The notes beneath the pieces were generated by a model, which saw only the letters and a program-made list of their open reading frames with translations, did no database searches and was not told where the DNA came from. From NCBI GenBank assembly GCA_021792815.1, contig JAJYTX010000210.1, forward strand, positions 1 to 5,835: DNA of 5,835 nt. The letters run 5' to 3'. Below, piece after piece: positions 1-5,696 of the stretch (its first letter is position 1; the number at the start of each line of letters is the position of its first letter). This stretch comes from Pseudomonadota bacterium. Lineage in GTDB: Bacteria; Pseudomonadota; Gammaproteobacteria; Steroidobacterales; Steroidobacteraceae. The translations under genes were made by a program, and so were the position numbers.

Positions 1-470
1 TGGCGGGGGTGTTCTGCGCCGCGCTCCTGAGCAACGTGATCGCGGCGTTCGTCGGCGAGCGTCTCGGGCATTTCCTGAACCCGGTGCGCCTGAACCTGTT
101 GGTCGGAGCGAGCCTGATCGTGATGGCCCTTTGGGAGCTGCGCAATGAGAAGCTCGATTTGAGTTCCGTCGCGGCAACGCGCGGTGGCGCCTTCTGGGCT
201 GCCTTCGCCGGCCTCGCCATCGCCGAGATCGGCGACAAGACCCAGATCGCGACCGCGGTGCTGGCCGCCGCCTACTCGAACCTGAGCGCGGTGATCGGCG
301 GTGCCACGGCGGGGATGATGCTGGCGTGCGCGCCGGCGGTCTTTCTCGGCAAAACTCTCTCCGGGAGAGTGCCTCTCAGGACGATTCACTATCTTGCCAG
401 CGCGCTGTTCCTGGTGCTCGGAGTGATCTTTCTGCTGCGTGCGCAGCGCGCCTGGCATCACGCCGGCTGA
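1..470 (+). CDS. TMEM165/GDT1 (UPF0016) family membrane transporter, 3' part
   Basis: This is the C-terminal part of a small integral membrane protein; the open frame runs in from the left edge, so the true start lies outside the window. About 155 residues are visible, made almost entirely of hydrophobic helices with short polar links. The decisive motif is E-I-G-D-K-T-Q at about 225-245, the second of the two E-x-G-D-(K/R)-T motifs that define the GDT1 family; the first copy would be upstream. Members are cation transporters of the inner membrane, and bacterial ones such as MneA export manganese; calcium/proton exchange is described for eukaryotic members. The last helix ends in a short basic tail (R-A-Q-R-A-W-H-H-A-G). 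The gene converges on the MerR gene and overlaps its 3' end by 13 bp, so the two do not share a transcript. Family assignment is firm; the transported ion is inferred from relatives. Confidence 0.9.
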   Translation, partial: AGVFCAALLSNVIAAFVGERLGHFLNPVRLNLLVGASLIVMALWELRNEKLDLSSVAATRGGAFWAAFAGLAIAEIGDKTQIATAVLAAAYSNLSAVIGGATAGMMLACAPAVFLGKTLSGRVPLRTIHYLASALFLVLGVIFLLRAQRAWHHAG

Positions 471-883
471 GGCTTCTGCGCCGGGGATTCCTCGCCGCCG
501 AGCGCCGCCAGGATGGGGCAGCCGGCGAGATCGCCGTGGCCGGGGCAGGCATCGATCAGGGTTGCCAATCCATCCCGCATGCGCTGCAGCGCCGCGATGC
601 GCTGCTCGACATCGGCGAGCTTGCCTTCGGCGATCCGCTTGACCCGCGCCATGTCCCGTCCTTTCGAAAGCGCCAGCAGTTCACGGATTTCCCGCAGCGA
701 GAAGCCGAGCGCCTGCGCGCGGCGGATGAAGCGCAGCCGCGCGAGTTCTGTCTTGCCATATCGACGGTAGCCGGACTCGAGGCGAGTCTGGGGGGAGAGC
801 AGCCCGCTGCGCTCGTAGTACCGGACGGTGTCGATGCGCACGCCCGCGCGTTTGGCGAGCGCGCCGATGCCGATGGATTCCAT
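458..883 (-). CDS. MerR-family metal-type transcriptional regulator
   Basis: This 141-residue protein is a DNA-binding regulator of the MerR family, which untwists promoters with over-long spacers in response to a ligand. Residues 4-24 form the winged helix-turn-helix (I-G-A-L-A-K-R-A-G-V, then the typical V-R-Y-Y-E-R), followed by the wing (S-G-Y-R-R-Y, 38-43), the second helical pair with R-F-I-R-R-A-Q-A-L-G-F-S-L, and a dimerisation coil at about 80-108. The C-terminal loop C-P-G-H-G-D-L-A-G-C-P-I-L places Cys113 and Cys122 where MerR and ZntR have metal ligands. The third ligand of those proteins (Cys82 in MerR, Cys79 in ZntR), at the start of the coil, aligns with Met78, so the metal or ligand is uncertain. 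The start is supported by GGAAGGA (minus strand, 891-897) 7 nt before ATG. It is divergent from yghU and convergent with the GDT1 gene. SoxR is unlikely, as its four-cysteine iron-sulfur cluster motif is absent. Confidence 0.93.
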   Translation of the reverse strand: MESIGIGALAKRAGVRIDTVRYYERSGLLSPQTRLESGYRRYGKTELARLRFIRRAQALGFSLREIRELLALSKGRDMARVKRIAEGKLADVEQRIAALQRMRDGLATLIDACPGHGDLAGCPILAALGGEESPAQKPQPA

Positions 884-911
884 GGTGTGTTCCTTCCGGG
901 GCCGGACCGTC

Positions 912-943
912 GATCTATACTCTGGACCATGGTCCAGTGCAAA
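912..943 (-). promoter_or_regulatory. MerR-type promoter reading into the merR-like gene
   Basis: Read on the minus strand, TTTGCA (938-943) lies just ahead of the palindrome and TATAGA (914-919) just after it, an 18-nt spacer. If aligned with zntA instead, the -10 would be TAGATC (912-917) with a 20-nt spacer, as in ZntR-activated promoters. Either way the palindrome sits inside the spacer, as expected for MerR regulation. Transcription would start near 906 and give a leader of about 20-25 nt before the merR ATG. No equally good pair of elements flanks the palindrome in the plus direction, so autoregulation is the simplest reading. The exact hexamers are uncertain. Confidence 0.55.
922..937. 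promoter_or_regulatory. Perfect 16-bp palindrome, probable MerR-family operator
   Basis: CTGGACCATGGTCCAG is a perfect inverted repeat between the divergent merR-like and yghU-like genes. MerR-family regulators bind such dyads between the -35 and -10 elements of their target promoter. From memory the E. coli zntA operator recognised by ZntR is CTGGAGTCGACTCCAG, which shares both outer arms (CTGGA and TCCAG) and differs only in the centre. On the minus strand the palindrome is also followed by AG, as in zntA. The palindrome is seen directly; that the neighbouring MerR protein binds it is inferred from position and similarity. Confidence 0.75.
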
Positions 944-1064
944 GGACAGCGCTGCGGAGACACCCGGTCCGCCATTGGGTTATCTTAAGGGCAAGCCTCA
1001 CCCGGGCGACCGCGGGGCTGTCCCGGACGAGGCCGGCAATTGTCGTGAGCTCCGGAGAGTGAAA

Positions 1065-1958
1065 ATGGCCGCTACCGAGTACGTGCCGCCGCAGGTCTGG
1101 ACCTGGAACAAGCCGAGCGGCGGGCAGTTCGCGAGCATCAATCGCCCGATTGCCGGCCCGACGCACGACAAGGAGCTGCCGGTCGGGCGCCATCCGTTGC
1201 AGCTTTACTCCCTCGGCACGCCGAACGGCGTGAAGGTCACCATCATGCTGGAAGAGCTGCTCGCGCTCGGGCACGCGGGCGCCGAGTACGATGCATGGCT
1301 GATCCGGATCGCAGACGGTGAGCAGTTCGGCAGCGGTTTCGTCGCGGTCAATCCCAACTCCAAGATTCCGGCGCTGCTCGACCGCAGCGGGCCGCAGCCG
1401 ATCCGGGTCTTCGAGTCGGGCGCGATTCTCATCTACCTCGCGGAGAAATTCCGCGCGTTCCTGCCGACTCAGGCGGAGCGGCGCGCCGAGTGCCTGTCAT
1501 GGCTCTTCTGGCAGGTGGGCAGCGCGCCGTATCTCGGCGGCGGATTCGGCCACTTCTACGCATACGCGCCGCTGAAGATCGAATATGCGATCGACCGCTT
1601 CGCCATGGAGGTCAAGCGCCAGCTCGATGTGCTCGAGCGGCGCCTGGCGCACAGCGAGTACGTGGCGGGGCCGGACTTCACCATTGCCGACATGGCCATT
1701 TTCCCCTGGTACGGCGTGCTGGCCCACGGCGGGTTGTACGGCGCGGCGGAGTTTCTCGCCGTGCACGAGTACCGCAATGTGCGGCGCTGGGCAGAGCAGC
1801 TGCTGGAGCGACCGGCCGTGCGGCGCGGGCGCATGGTCAACCGGATCAGCGGCGAGCTCTCGGACCAGCTGCACGAGCGCCACGACGCAGGGGATTTCGA
1901 GACCCGAACTCAGGATAAGCTCGCCGCCGCCGATTCGGCGGCGCCGCCTCGGCGCTGA
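1065..1958 (+). CDS. yghU: YghU-like glutathione-dependent disulfide-bond oxidoreductase (GST family)
   Basis: This 297-residue protein closely follows E. coli YghU (288 residues), a nu-class glutathione transferase homologue with glutathione-dependent disulfide-bond reductase activity, presumed cytosolic. The N-terminal segment typical of YghU is present (V-W-T-W-N-K at 11-16; I-N-R-P-I-A-G-P-T-H at 25-34), then a thioredoxin-fold domain starting L-Q-L-Y-S-L-G-T-P-N-G (45-55), the N-P-N-S-K-I-P-A-L strand with its cis-proline (96-104) and E-S-G (117-119) that contacts glutathione. The helical domain holds G-G-G-F-G-H-F-Y (158-165) and the N-capping box F-T-I-A-D-M-A (205-211), and ends with L-H-E-R-H-D-A-x-D-F-E-T (269-280), all shared with YghU. 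The last dozen residues, rich in Ala and Pro, extend beyond the family. The open frame continues upstream to 828, but ATG 1065 is chosen because it matches the YghU N-terminus and has GGAG (1054-1057) 7 nt ahead. TATCTT at 981-986 could be a -10, without a clear -35. Confidence 0.95.
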   Translation: MAATEYVPPQVWTWNKPSGGQFASINRPIAGPTHDKELPVGRHPLQLYSLGTPNGVKVTIMLEELLALGHAGAEYDAWLIRIADGEQFGSGFVAVNPNSKIPALLDRSGPQPIRVFESGAILIYLAEKFRAFLPTQAERRAECLSWLFWQVGSAPYLGGGFGHFYAYAPLKIEYAIDRFAMEVKRQLDVLERRLAHSEYVAGPDFTIADMAIFPWYGVLAHGGLYGAAEFLAVHEYRNVRRWAEQLLERPAVRRGRMVNRISGELSDQLHERHDAGDFETRTQDKLAAADSAAPPRR

Positions 1959-2114
1959 GCGCCTCGCCGACCGTCAGCTACGCCCTCTACGTATTGCGCG
2001 AAAAGGGCGCGCTGTTCACCGTGGGCGCGGCAAGGGCCGTCCGGTCCCCCGGGCAGCATCCAGGTGGCACGCCAGCGCGACGGTCGAGGGATAGAGCCTG
2101 TGCGAGAGGCCGCC

Positions 2115-3395
2115 GTGAAAATGTCGTGCGGCAGGGCCATTGTGTCCGCCCTGGTCTGTCTGAGCGTAACGGCCTGGGCCGGTGAACCGCAGGGGCGCTC
2201 ATCGGACGGGCAACTGCGCCCGATCCGGATCCCTTCCAGGCTGCTCAACCCGGCCACCTGGCCGGTGGTGCCGATACCGAACATCTCTGTCGACCCGACC
2301 AACGGCGCGACCGTCGGGATCATTCCGACCCGGCTGCAGCACGGCCGCGGCGGCGAAATCGATCGGATCATCGCGCCGGACATCATCCATAACGCCCATT
2401 TCGGCTGGGGAGGGCATCTGCGGGTCCTGAACTTCCCTTCTCCGGACACGCAGTGGTCGATCGTCGCGGGCGTCAAACAGCGCATCGAGAGCAATCTCGA
2501 TGCGCGCTATGAGACCGGGCTGCTGCGCCGGGGTCGTTGGTCGCTGACCGCCGAAGCCGATTACGATCGCAGCGGCACCGCCCGGTTCTTCGGTATCGGC
2601 AACGAGTCCCGGCGTGCCGACCAGACGGTCTACATCGATCAGCAGCTGTGGTTCCAGATGACGCTCGGCTGGAACGTCACCCACGTCTGGCAGCTGGCCT
2701 ACACCTTCCTCGCGAAGAAGGTGAAGATCATCGCTGGCCACCTGCCGGGCATCGTCCCGATCACCCGCCGTTTTCCGAATGCGCCCGGTTTGGGTACCAC
2801 TCACGAGCTGTTGCAGCGCATCTCAGTAACCTACGATACCCGGGATGACATTACGATGCCCCGCCGTGGCGTCTATATCGTCGTCTATGGTGGGATCGCC
2901 AGCCGCGATGCGATCTCGTCCGACCCGTTGTTCACGGATGCCGGTGCCGACGCGCGGTTCTACTGGTCGCCACGCGACACGCTCACCATCGCCGCGCATG
3001 TCGATCTGCGCTACATGCTGTCGGTGAACGCCGCTCCGTTCTGGGCCTTGAGCAGCATCGGTGGGGATCACAGCGTCCTCGGCGGACAGCAGACGCTGCG
3101 GGGTTACGGTGACTCGCGCTTTTACGGCCGTGATTCGTTCGCGGCGAATCTCGAGTTGCGCCAGCGGCTGTTCGGGCTCAATATGTTCGCGACGCGCATC
3201 GATTTTCAGATCGCGCCTTTTTTTGACACCGGCCGTGTGTTCTCGCGCAGCGCTTTCTTGCCCCTCCACTCGCTCCACAACGTGGTCGGAGTCGGATTCC
3301 GGGGCGTGGCTCCCCCCTACGTGGTCGGATATGTCGATGTCGGCTACGGCAGTGAAGGCGCGGCCGTGTTCACCGGCATCAATTATCCGTTCTGA
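2115..3395 (+). CDS. Omp85/BamA-type outer-membrane beta-barrel protein without POTRA domains
   Basis: This predicted 426-residue precursor has a signal peptide: Met-Lys, a hydrophobic stretch from about residue 8, and an A-W-A cleavage site near residue 22. The mature protein alternates aromatic and polar residues as in beta-strands and ends in Phe (N-Y-P-F), a typical outer-membrane insertion signal. Bacterial surface antigen (D15/Omp85) barrel marks are Y-D-T-R-D-D (240-245) followed by P-R-R-G, and G-G-Q-Q-T-L-R-G-Y (323-331), which contains the L6-loop (V/L)-R-G-(Y/F) motif, then F-F-D-T-G-R-V-F (369-376). There is no room for the repeated POTRA domains of BamA or TamA, only about 35 residues before the barrel-like region. 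Its role is unknown; transport or assembly is only suggested by the fold. GTG 2115 is favoured because it gives Met-Lys before the hydrophobic core and has GAGAGG 5 nt ahead; ATG 2121 or GTG 2100 are alternatives. The 156 bp upstream show no convincing promoter. Confidence 0.85.
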   Translation: MKMSCGRAIVSALVCLSVTAWAGEPQGRSSDGQLRPIRIPSRLLNPATWPVVPIPNISVDPTNGATVGIIPTRLQHGRGGEIDRIIAPDIIHNAHFGWGGHLRVLNFPSPDTQWSIVAGVKQRIESNLDARYETGLLRRGRWSLTAEADYDRSGTARFFGIGNESRRADQTVYIDQQLWFQMTLGWNVTHVWQLAYTFLAKKVKIIAGHLPGIVPITRRFPNAPGLGTTHELLQRISVTYDTRDDITMPRRGVYIVVYGGIASRDAISSDPLFTDAGADARFYWSPRDTLTIAAHVDLRYMLSVNAAPFWALSSIGGDHSVLGGQQTLRGYGDSRFYGRDSFAANLELRQRLFGLNMFATRIDFQIAPFFDTGRVFSRSAFLPLHSLHNVVGVGFRGVAPPYVVGYVDVGYGSEGAAVFTGINYPF

Positions 3396-3440
3396 GCGCC
3401 GAGGCTCCGAGCCGGGGCGCGCGGCGCACTGGTGAGGCCA

Positions 3441-3671
3441 ATGGACCCTGTGCTCACGAGCGAGATCACCTGTCCGCAGTGCGGGGCACGCCATACCGAG
3501 ACGATGCCGACGGACTGGTGTCTCTACTTCTACAGCTGTAGCGCCTGCGGCGCCGTACTGAGACCCCAGGCAGGCGATTGTTGCGTATTCTGTTCATATG
3601 GATCGATCCCGTGCCCACCGGTGCAGGCGGCGCGCCGGAGCGCGGCCCCGAAGCGCACCTGCTGTCCGTGA
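3441..3671 (+). CDS. GDCCVxC-domain (seleno)protein family member, cysteine form
   Basis: This 76-residue protein has 11 cysteines and belongs to the small family named for its G-D-C-C-V-x-C motif (residues 45-51 here, G-D-C-C-V-F-C-S-Y-G), followed by I-P-C-P-P-V-Q. Two more pairs, C-P-Q-C (11-14) and C-S-A-C (33-36), look like the two knuckles of a zinc ribbon, and T-M-P-T-D-W-C (21-27) is also typical of the family. Some family members are annotated as selenoproteins; this copy has cysteine throughout and no in-frame TGA before its stop. The C-terminus is basic and ends in C-C-P. A redox or metal-binding role is plausible but unproven, and no function is known to me. ATG 3441 fits the family's short N-terminus, with GGTGAGG only 3 nt ahead; an in-frame GTG at 3432 is possible. 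It follows the barrel gene by 45 bp on the same strand, so co-transcription is possible. Confidence 0.85.
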   Translation: MDPVLTSEITCPQCGARHTETMPTDWCLYFYSCSACGAVLRPQAGDCCVFCSYGSIPCPPVQAARRSAAPKRTCCP

Positions 3672-3796
3672 CGAGCGGCGCGGGATGCCCGATCCGGTGG
3701 CGGCTGGCGCCTTGCCGGGGAGCGCGAACCCCCCTGCGCGGCCGAGGGGCAGCCGGGGCGAGGGATGCGGCTTTCGGGGCACGGACGGCCGGGCAC

Positions 3797-3805
3797 TGCT
3801 ATGAT
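3797..3805 (+). promoter_or_regulatory. Extended -10 promoter candidate upstream of ffs
   Basis: TGCTATGAT is an extended -10 element: TG, one base, then TATGAT, which matches the TATAAT consensus in five of six positions. No good -35 sits 16-18 bp ahead, which extended -10 promoters can tolerate. Transcription would begin near 3812, about 70 nt before the SRP RNA. It could serve ffs as a processed precursor, or a separate short transcript that ends at the T-run around 3868. A second, weaker candidate for ffs is AATGAT at 3872-3877, which would place the start near 3884. Confidence 0.4.
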
Positions 3806-3839
3806 GACGATCCCTGTCCCGACCTTCGTGCCGGCACGC

Positions 3840-3868
3840 ACCGGGGCGTCGGGCGGGGCCTGGTTTTT
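3840..3868 (+). terminator. Possible weak intrinsic terminator upstream of ffs
   Basis: ACCGGG (3840-3845) can pair with CCTGGT (3859-3864), including one G-T wobble, leaving a 13-nt loop, and the stem runs directly into T's (five in a row, 3864-3868). The stem is short and the loop GC-rich, and a competing pairing exists between CCCGAC (3818-3823) and GTCGGG (3848-3853). It could end transcripts coming from the barrel and GDCCVxC genes before ffs. Confidence 0.3.
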
Positions 3869-3883
3869 CTGAATGATGTAGCT

Positions 3884-4000
3884 GCGGTGGCCCGTATCGG
3901 CTACTCCGCGACGACCAGTCGTGAACCCCGTCAGGGCCGGAAGGCAGCAGCGGCAGCGGCGATGTCGGGTGCCGGAGCACTCGCTGATGCGGGCCGCCTC
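3884..4000 (+). ncRNA. ffs: 4.5S / small bacterial SRP RNA
   Basis: This is the RNA of the signal recognition particle, which binds Ffh and delivers nascent inner-membrane proteins to FtsY. The diagnostic domain IV hairpin is at about 3925-3955: the symmetric-loop strands CAGG and AGCA flank GCC-GGAA-GGC, with the GGAA tetraloop at 3939-3942. Compared with E. coli TCC-GGAA-GGA the closing stem has changed on both sides and kept its pairing. The flanking TGAACCCCGTCAG is also typical of gammaproteobacterial copies. The ends close into a terminal helix: GGTGGCCCGTAT (3886-3897) pairs with ATGCGGGCCGCC (3987-3998) over 12 pairs, two of them wobble. The length of about 115 nt matches E. coli 4.5S RNA (114 nt), so this is the short form without an Alu domain. 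Ends are estimated from the helix. It sits 30 bp ahead of dnaX on the same strand; no clear terminator separates them. Confidence 0.93.
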
Positions 4001-4030
4001 CCTTTGGGGTCGAGGTAGCCCGGGGCATCC

Positions 4031-5617
4031 ATGACCGAAACGTATACCGCACTGGCGCGCAAGTGGCGGCCGAGGACCTTTGCCGCGGTCGTCGGCCAGG
4101 AGCACGTCCGCCGCGCGTTGGTCAATGCGCTGCAGAGCGGCCGCGTGCACCACGCATTTCTCTTCACCGGCACCCGGGGTGTCGGCAAGACCAGCATCGC
4201 GCGGCTGCTCGCCAAATGCCTCAATTGCGAGACCGGCGTCACCGCCGAGCCCTGCGGGCGGTGTCCGAGCTGCCTCGAGATCGATGCCGGTCGCTTCGTC
4301 GACCTCATCGAGGTCGACGCCGCCTCTCGCACCAAAGTCGATGACACGCGCGAGATCCTGGACAACGTACAGTTCGCTCCGACGCGGGGCCGATACAAGG
4401 TATACCTCATCGACGAGGTGCACATGCTTTCGGTCCACTCCTTCAACGCGCTGCTGAAGACGCTCGAGGAGCCGCCGCCGCATGTGAAGTTCCTGCTCGC
4501 GACCACGGATCCACAGAAGCTGCCGGTGACAGTGTTGTCGCGTTGTCTGCAGTTCAACCTCAAGCGCATCCCCGCGGCGCAGATTGCCGAGCACCTCAAG
4601 GCCGTGCTCGATCAGGAACACATGGAGTTCGAGCCGGCGGGCATCGCGCTGTTGGCGCAGGCCGCTGACGGCAGCATGCGCGATGGACTGTCCCTGCTCG
4701 ATCAGCTCATCGCCTTCGGTGGCGGGCGTGCGGGCGAGGCCGAGGCGCGCGCCATGCTCGGCACGGTGGCACGCGATCACGTCGTGCAACTCGCCGAGCG
4801 GCTCGCCGCGGCGGACGCGGCCGAGCTGATGCGCTTTGCTCAGTCGCTCGAGCAATGGGCGCCCGACTACGCGCAGGTGCTCGATGAGCTCGCATCGCTG
4901 CTGACGCGGGTGGCGATCAAACAGGTGGTGCGCGAGTACGAGGGAGATGAGCTGTATGATCCCGAGCTCGTCGCGCGTCTGGCCGGCTCGATCGGCGCGG
5001 AGGATCTGCAGCTGTACTATCAGACCGCCCTCATCGGCAGGCGCGATCTGGGCCTCGCGCCCGATCCGCGCACCGGTTTCGAGATGACGCTGCTGCGCAT
5101 GCTGGCGTTCCGGCCTGCGGTGGAGGGCACCCGCCTCGCGCCGGTAGCGTCCCGCGGCGGCGGGCCCCGCGCTGCGCTCGGCGCCGAAGACTCCGTGCCG
5201 CGTGCGCAGACGAGCGCTGCGCCGTCTGAATCCGCGGCCGCAGGAGAATGGGACGAGATCCTGGCGCAGCTCGATCTGCAGGGCGCGGCACGCCAGCTCG
5301 CCAGTCATTGTGCGCTGCTCGGGCGCGAGGGGGCGGTCGTGAAGCTCTCGATAGACCCGCGCAGCCGTGCGCTTCGAACTGCCTCGCTCGAGGAAAAACT
5401 CGGGCAGGCGCTTTCGAGGCACTTCGGGCAGGCGATCCGCCTGGAGTTCACGACCGCAGGCGAGGCGGCCGAGACCCCGGCCCAGGCCCGGCAACGCGCC
5501 TCCGAGGAGCAGCTCGAGGCGGCGCGCCGCGCCTTCGAGGCCGATCCGGGCGTGCAGGGATTCCGCGAGCGCTTCGGCGCCGCGCCCATCCCCGAGACCA
5601 TACGGCCGGCGAATTGA
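4031..5617 (+). CDS. dnaX: DNA polymerase III subunit tau (clamp loader ATPase)
   Basis: This 528-residue protein is the DnaX ATPase, which loads the beta clamp and holds the replicative polymerases together. The N-terminus [13 protein letters not shown] is canonical and fixes the start at ATG 4031, despite a weak ribosome site (GGGG at 4022-4025). The AAA+ domain shows Walker A G-T-R-G-V-G-K-T (47-54), a zinc module with Cys66, Cys75, Cys78 and Cys81, Walker B L-I-D-E-V-H (126-131), sensor 1 A-T-T-D (157-160) and the arginine finger in S-R-C (170-172). The clamp-loader collar follows to about 365. A low-complexity Ala/Gly/Pro/Ser linker (about 372-408) leads to the C-terminal domain that binds the alpha subunit, beginning E-W-D-E-I-L and ending E-T-I-R-P, like E. 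coli S-I-R-P-I. It is shorter than E. coli tau (643), mainly in the linker. I see no A-AAA-AAG type slippery site at the tau/gamma boundary, so a gamma form by frameshifting is not supported. Confidence 0.98.
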   Translation: MTETYTALARKWRPRTFAAVVGQEHVRRALVNALQSGRVHHAFLFTGTRGVGKTSIARLLAKCLNCETGVTAEPCGRCPSCLEIDAGRFVDLIEVDAASRTKVDDTREILDNVQFAPTRGRYKVYLIDEVHMLSVHSFNALLKTLEEPPPHVKFLLATTDPQKLPVTVLSRCLQFNLKRIPAAQIAEHLKAVLDQEHMEFEPAGIALLAQAADGSMRDGLSLLDQLIAFGGGRAGEAEARAMLGTVARDHVVQLAERLAAADAAELMRFAQSLEQWAPDYAQVLDELASLLTRVAIKQVVREYEGDELYDPELVARLAGSIGAEDLQLYYQTALIGRRDLGLAPDPRTGFEMTLLRMLAFRPAVEGTRLAPVASRGGGPRAALGAEDSVPRAQTSAAPSESAAAGEWDEILAQLDLQGAARQLASHCALLGREGAVVKLSIDPRSRALRTASLEEKLGQALSRHFGQAIRLEFTTAGEAAETPAQARQRASEEQLEAARRAFEADPGVQGFRERFGAAPIPETIRPAN

Positions 5618-5620
5618 CAT

Positions 5621-5663
5621 CCGCTCCCGCCTGAAGTCAGGAGATTTCCCCGGAGGCGAGCGG
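5621..5663 (+). other. Stem-loop between dnaX and ybaB
   Basis: In the 79-bp gap, CCGCTC (5621-5626) pairs perfectly with GAGCGG (5658-5663), and after a two-base CC bulge GCCT (5629-5632) pairs with AGGC (5654-5657), giving ten Watson-Crick pairs around a 21-nt loop. No T-run follows, so it is not an intrinsic terminator. It may act as an mRNA processing or stability element. A perfect -35 hexamer TTGACA (5614-5619) overlaps the dnaX stop, but no good -10 lies at the right distance. Confidence 0.4.
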
Positions 5664-5696
5664 CCTCTTCAGTCAAGATCAGCGAGGAGCGACCTC

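Larger units (their letters stand above)
3672..3883. other. Non-coding stretch upstream of ffs
   Basis: These 212 bp hold no supportable gene. Open frames crossing it also cross the SRP RNA and show no family resemblance. It contains an extended -10 promoter candidate at 3797-3805, a 12-bp perfect palindrome CGTGCCGGCACG at 3827-3838, and a hairpin with a T-run ending at 3868, listed separately. The first 120 bp (3672-3790) show nothing I can name. Confidence 0.6.

Noticed and set aside
991..1060. Possible riboswitch or leader structure upstream of yghU
   Set aside because: The stretch is GC-rich with several short pairings, but none matches a riboswitch class I know; the ACGA and GTCC-GGAC elements do not form a viable hairpin.
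828..1064. Upstream in-frame extension of the yghU reading frame
   Set aside because: It overlaps the merR start, operator and promoter, has no similarity to YghU, and ATG 1065 has a good ribosome site and the family's N-terminus.
1925..1963. Strong hairpins at the end of yghU (CGCCGCCG-ATT-CGGCGGCG, and GGCGC-TGA-GCGCC over the stop codon)
   Set aside because: Considered as a terminator, but there is no T-run after either stem and the first lies within coding sequence of a GC-rich genome, where such stems are common.
1958..2114. Open frame reading S-A-S-P-T-V-S-Y-A-L-Y-V-L-R-E-K-G-A-L-F between yghU and the barrel gene
   Set aside because: The first part looks briefly protein-like, but there is no start with a ribosome site and the rest becomes Arg/Gly-rich and overlaps the barrel gene in another frame. 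I could not tie it to a family, so I do not call a pseudogene.
3715..3745. tRNA-like T-arm on the minus strand (GGGGG-TTCGCGC-TCCCC), of interest because of the nearby selenoprotein-family gene
   Set aside because: The loop lacks the conserved A58 position, and no acceptor stem, anticodon arm or CCA end can be assembled around it.
5391..5399. A-run GGAAAAAC in dnaX as a programmed frameshift site
   Set aside because: Only five A's, not in the slippery X-XXY-YYZ register, and located deep in the C-terminal domain rather than at the tau/gamma boundary.
3530..5620. A 696-codon open frame on the minus strand
   Set aside because: It is the antisense shadow of dnaX, ffs and part of the GDCCVxC gene in GC-rich DNA. 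Its translation is Arg/Gly/Ala/Leu-rich with no family resemblance, while dnaX on the other strand is unmistakable.
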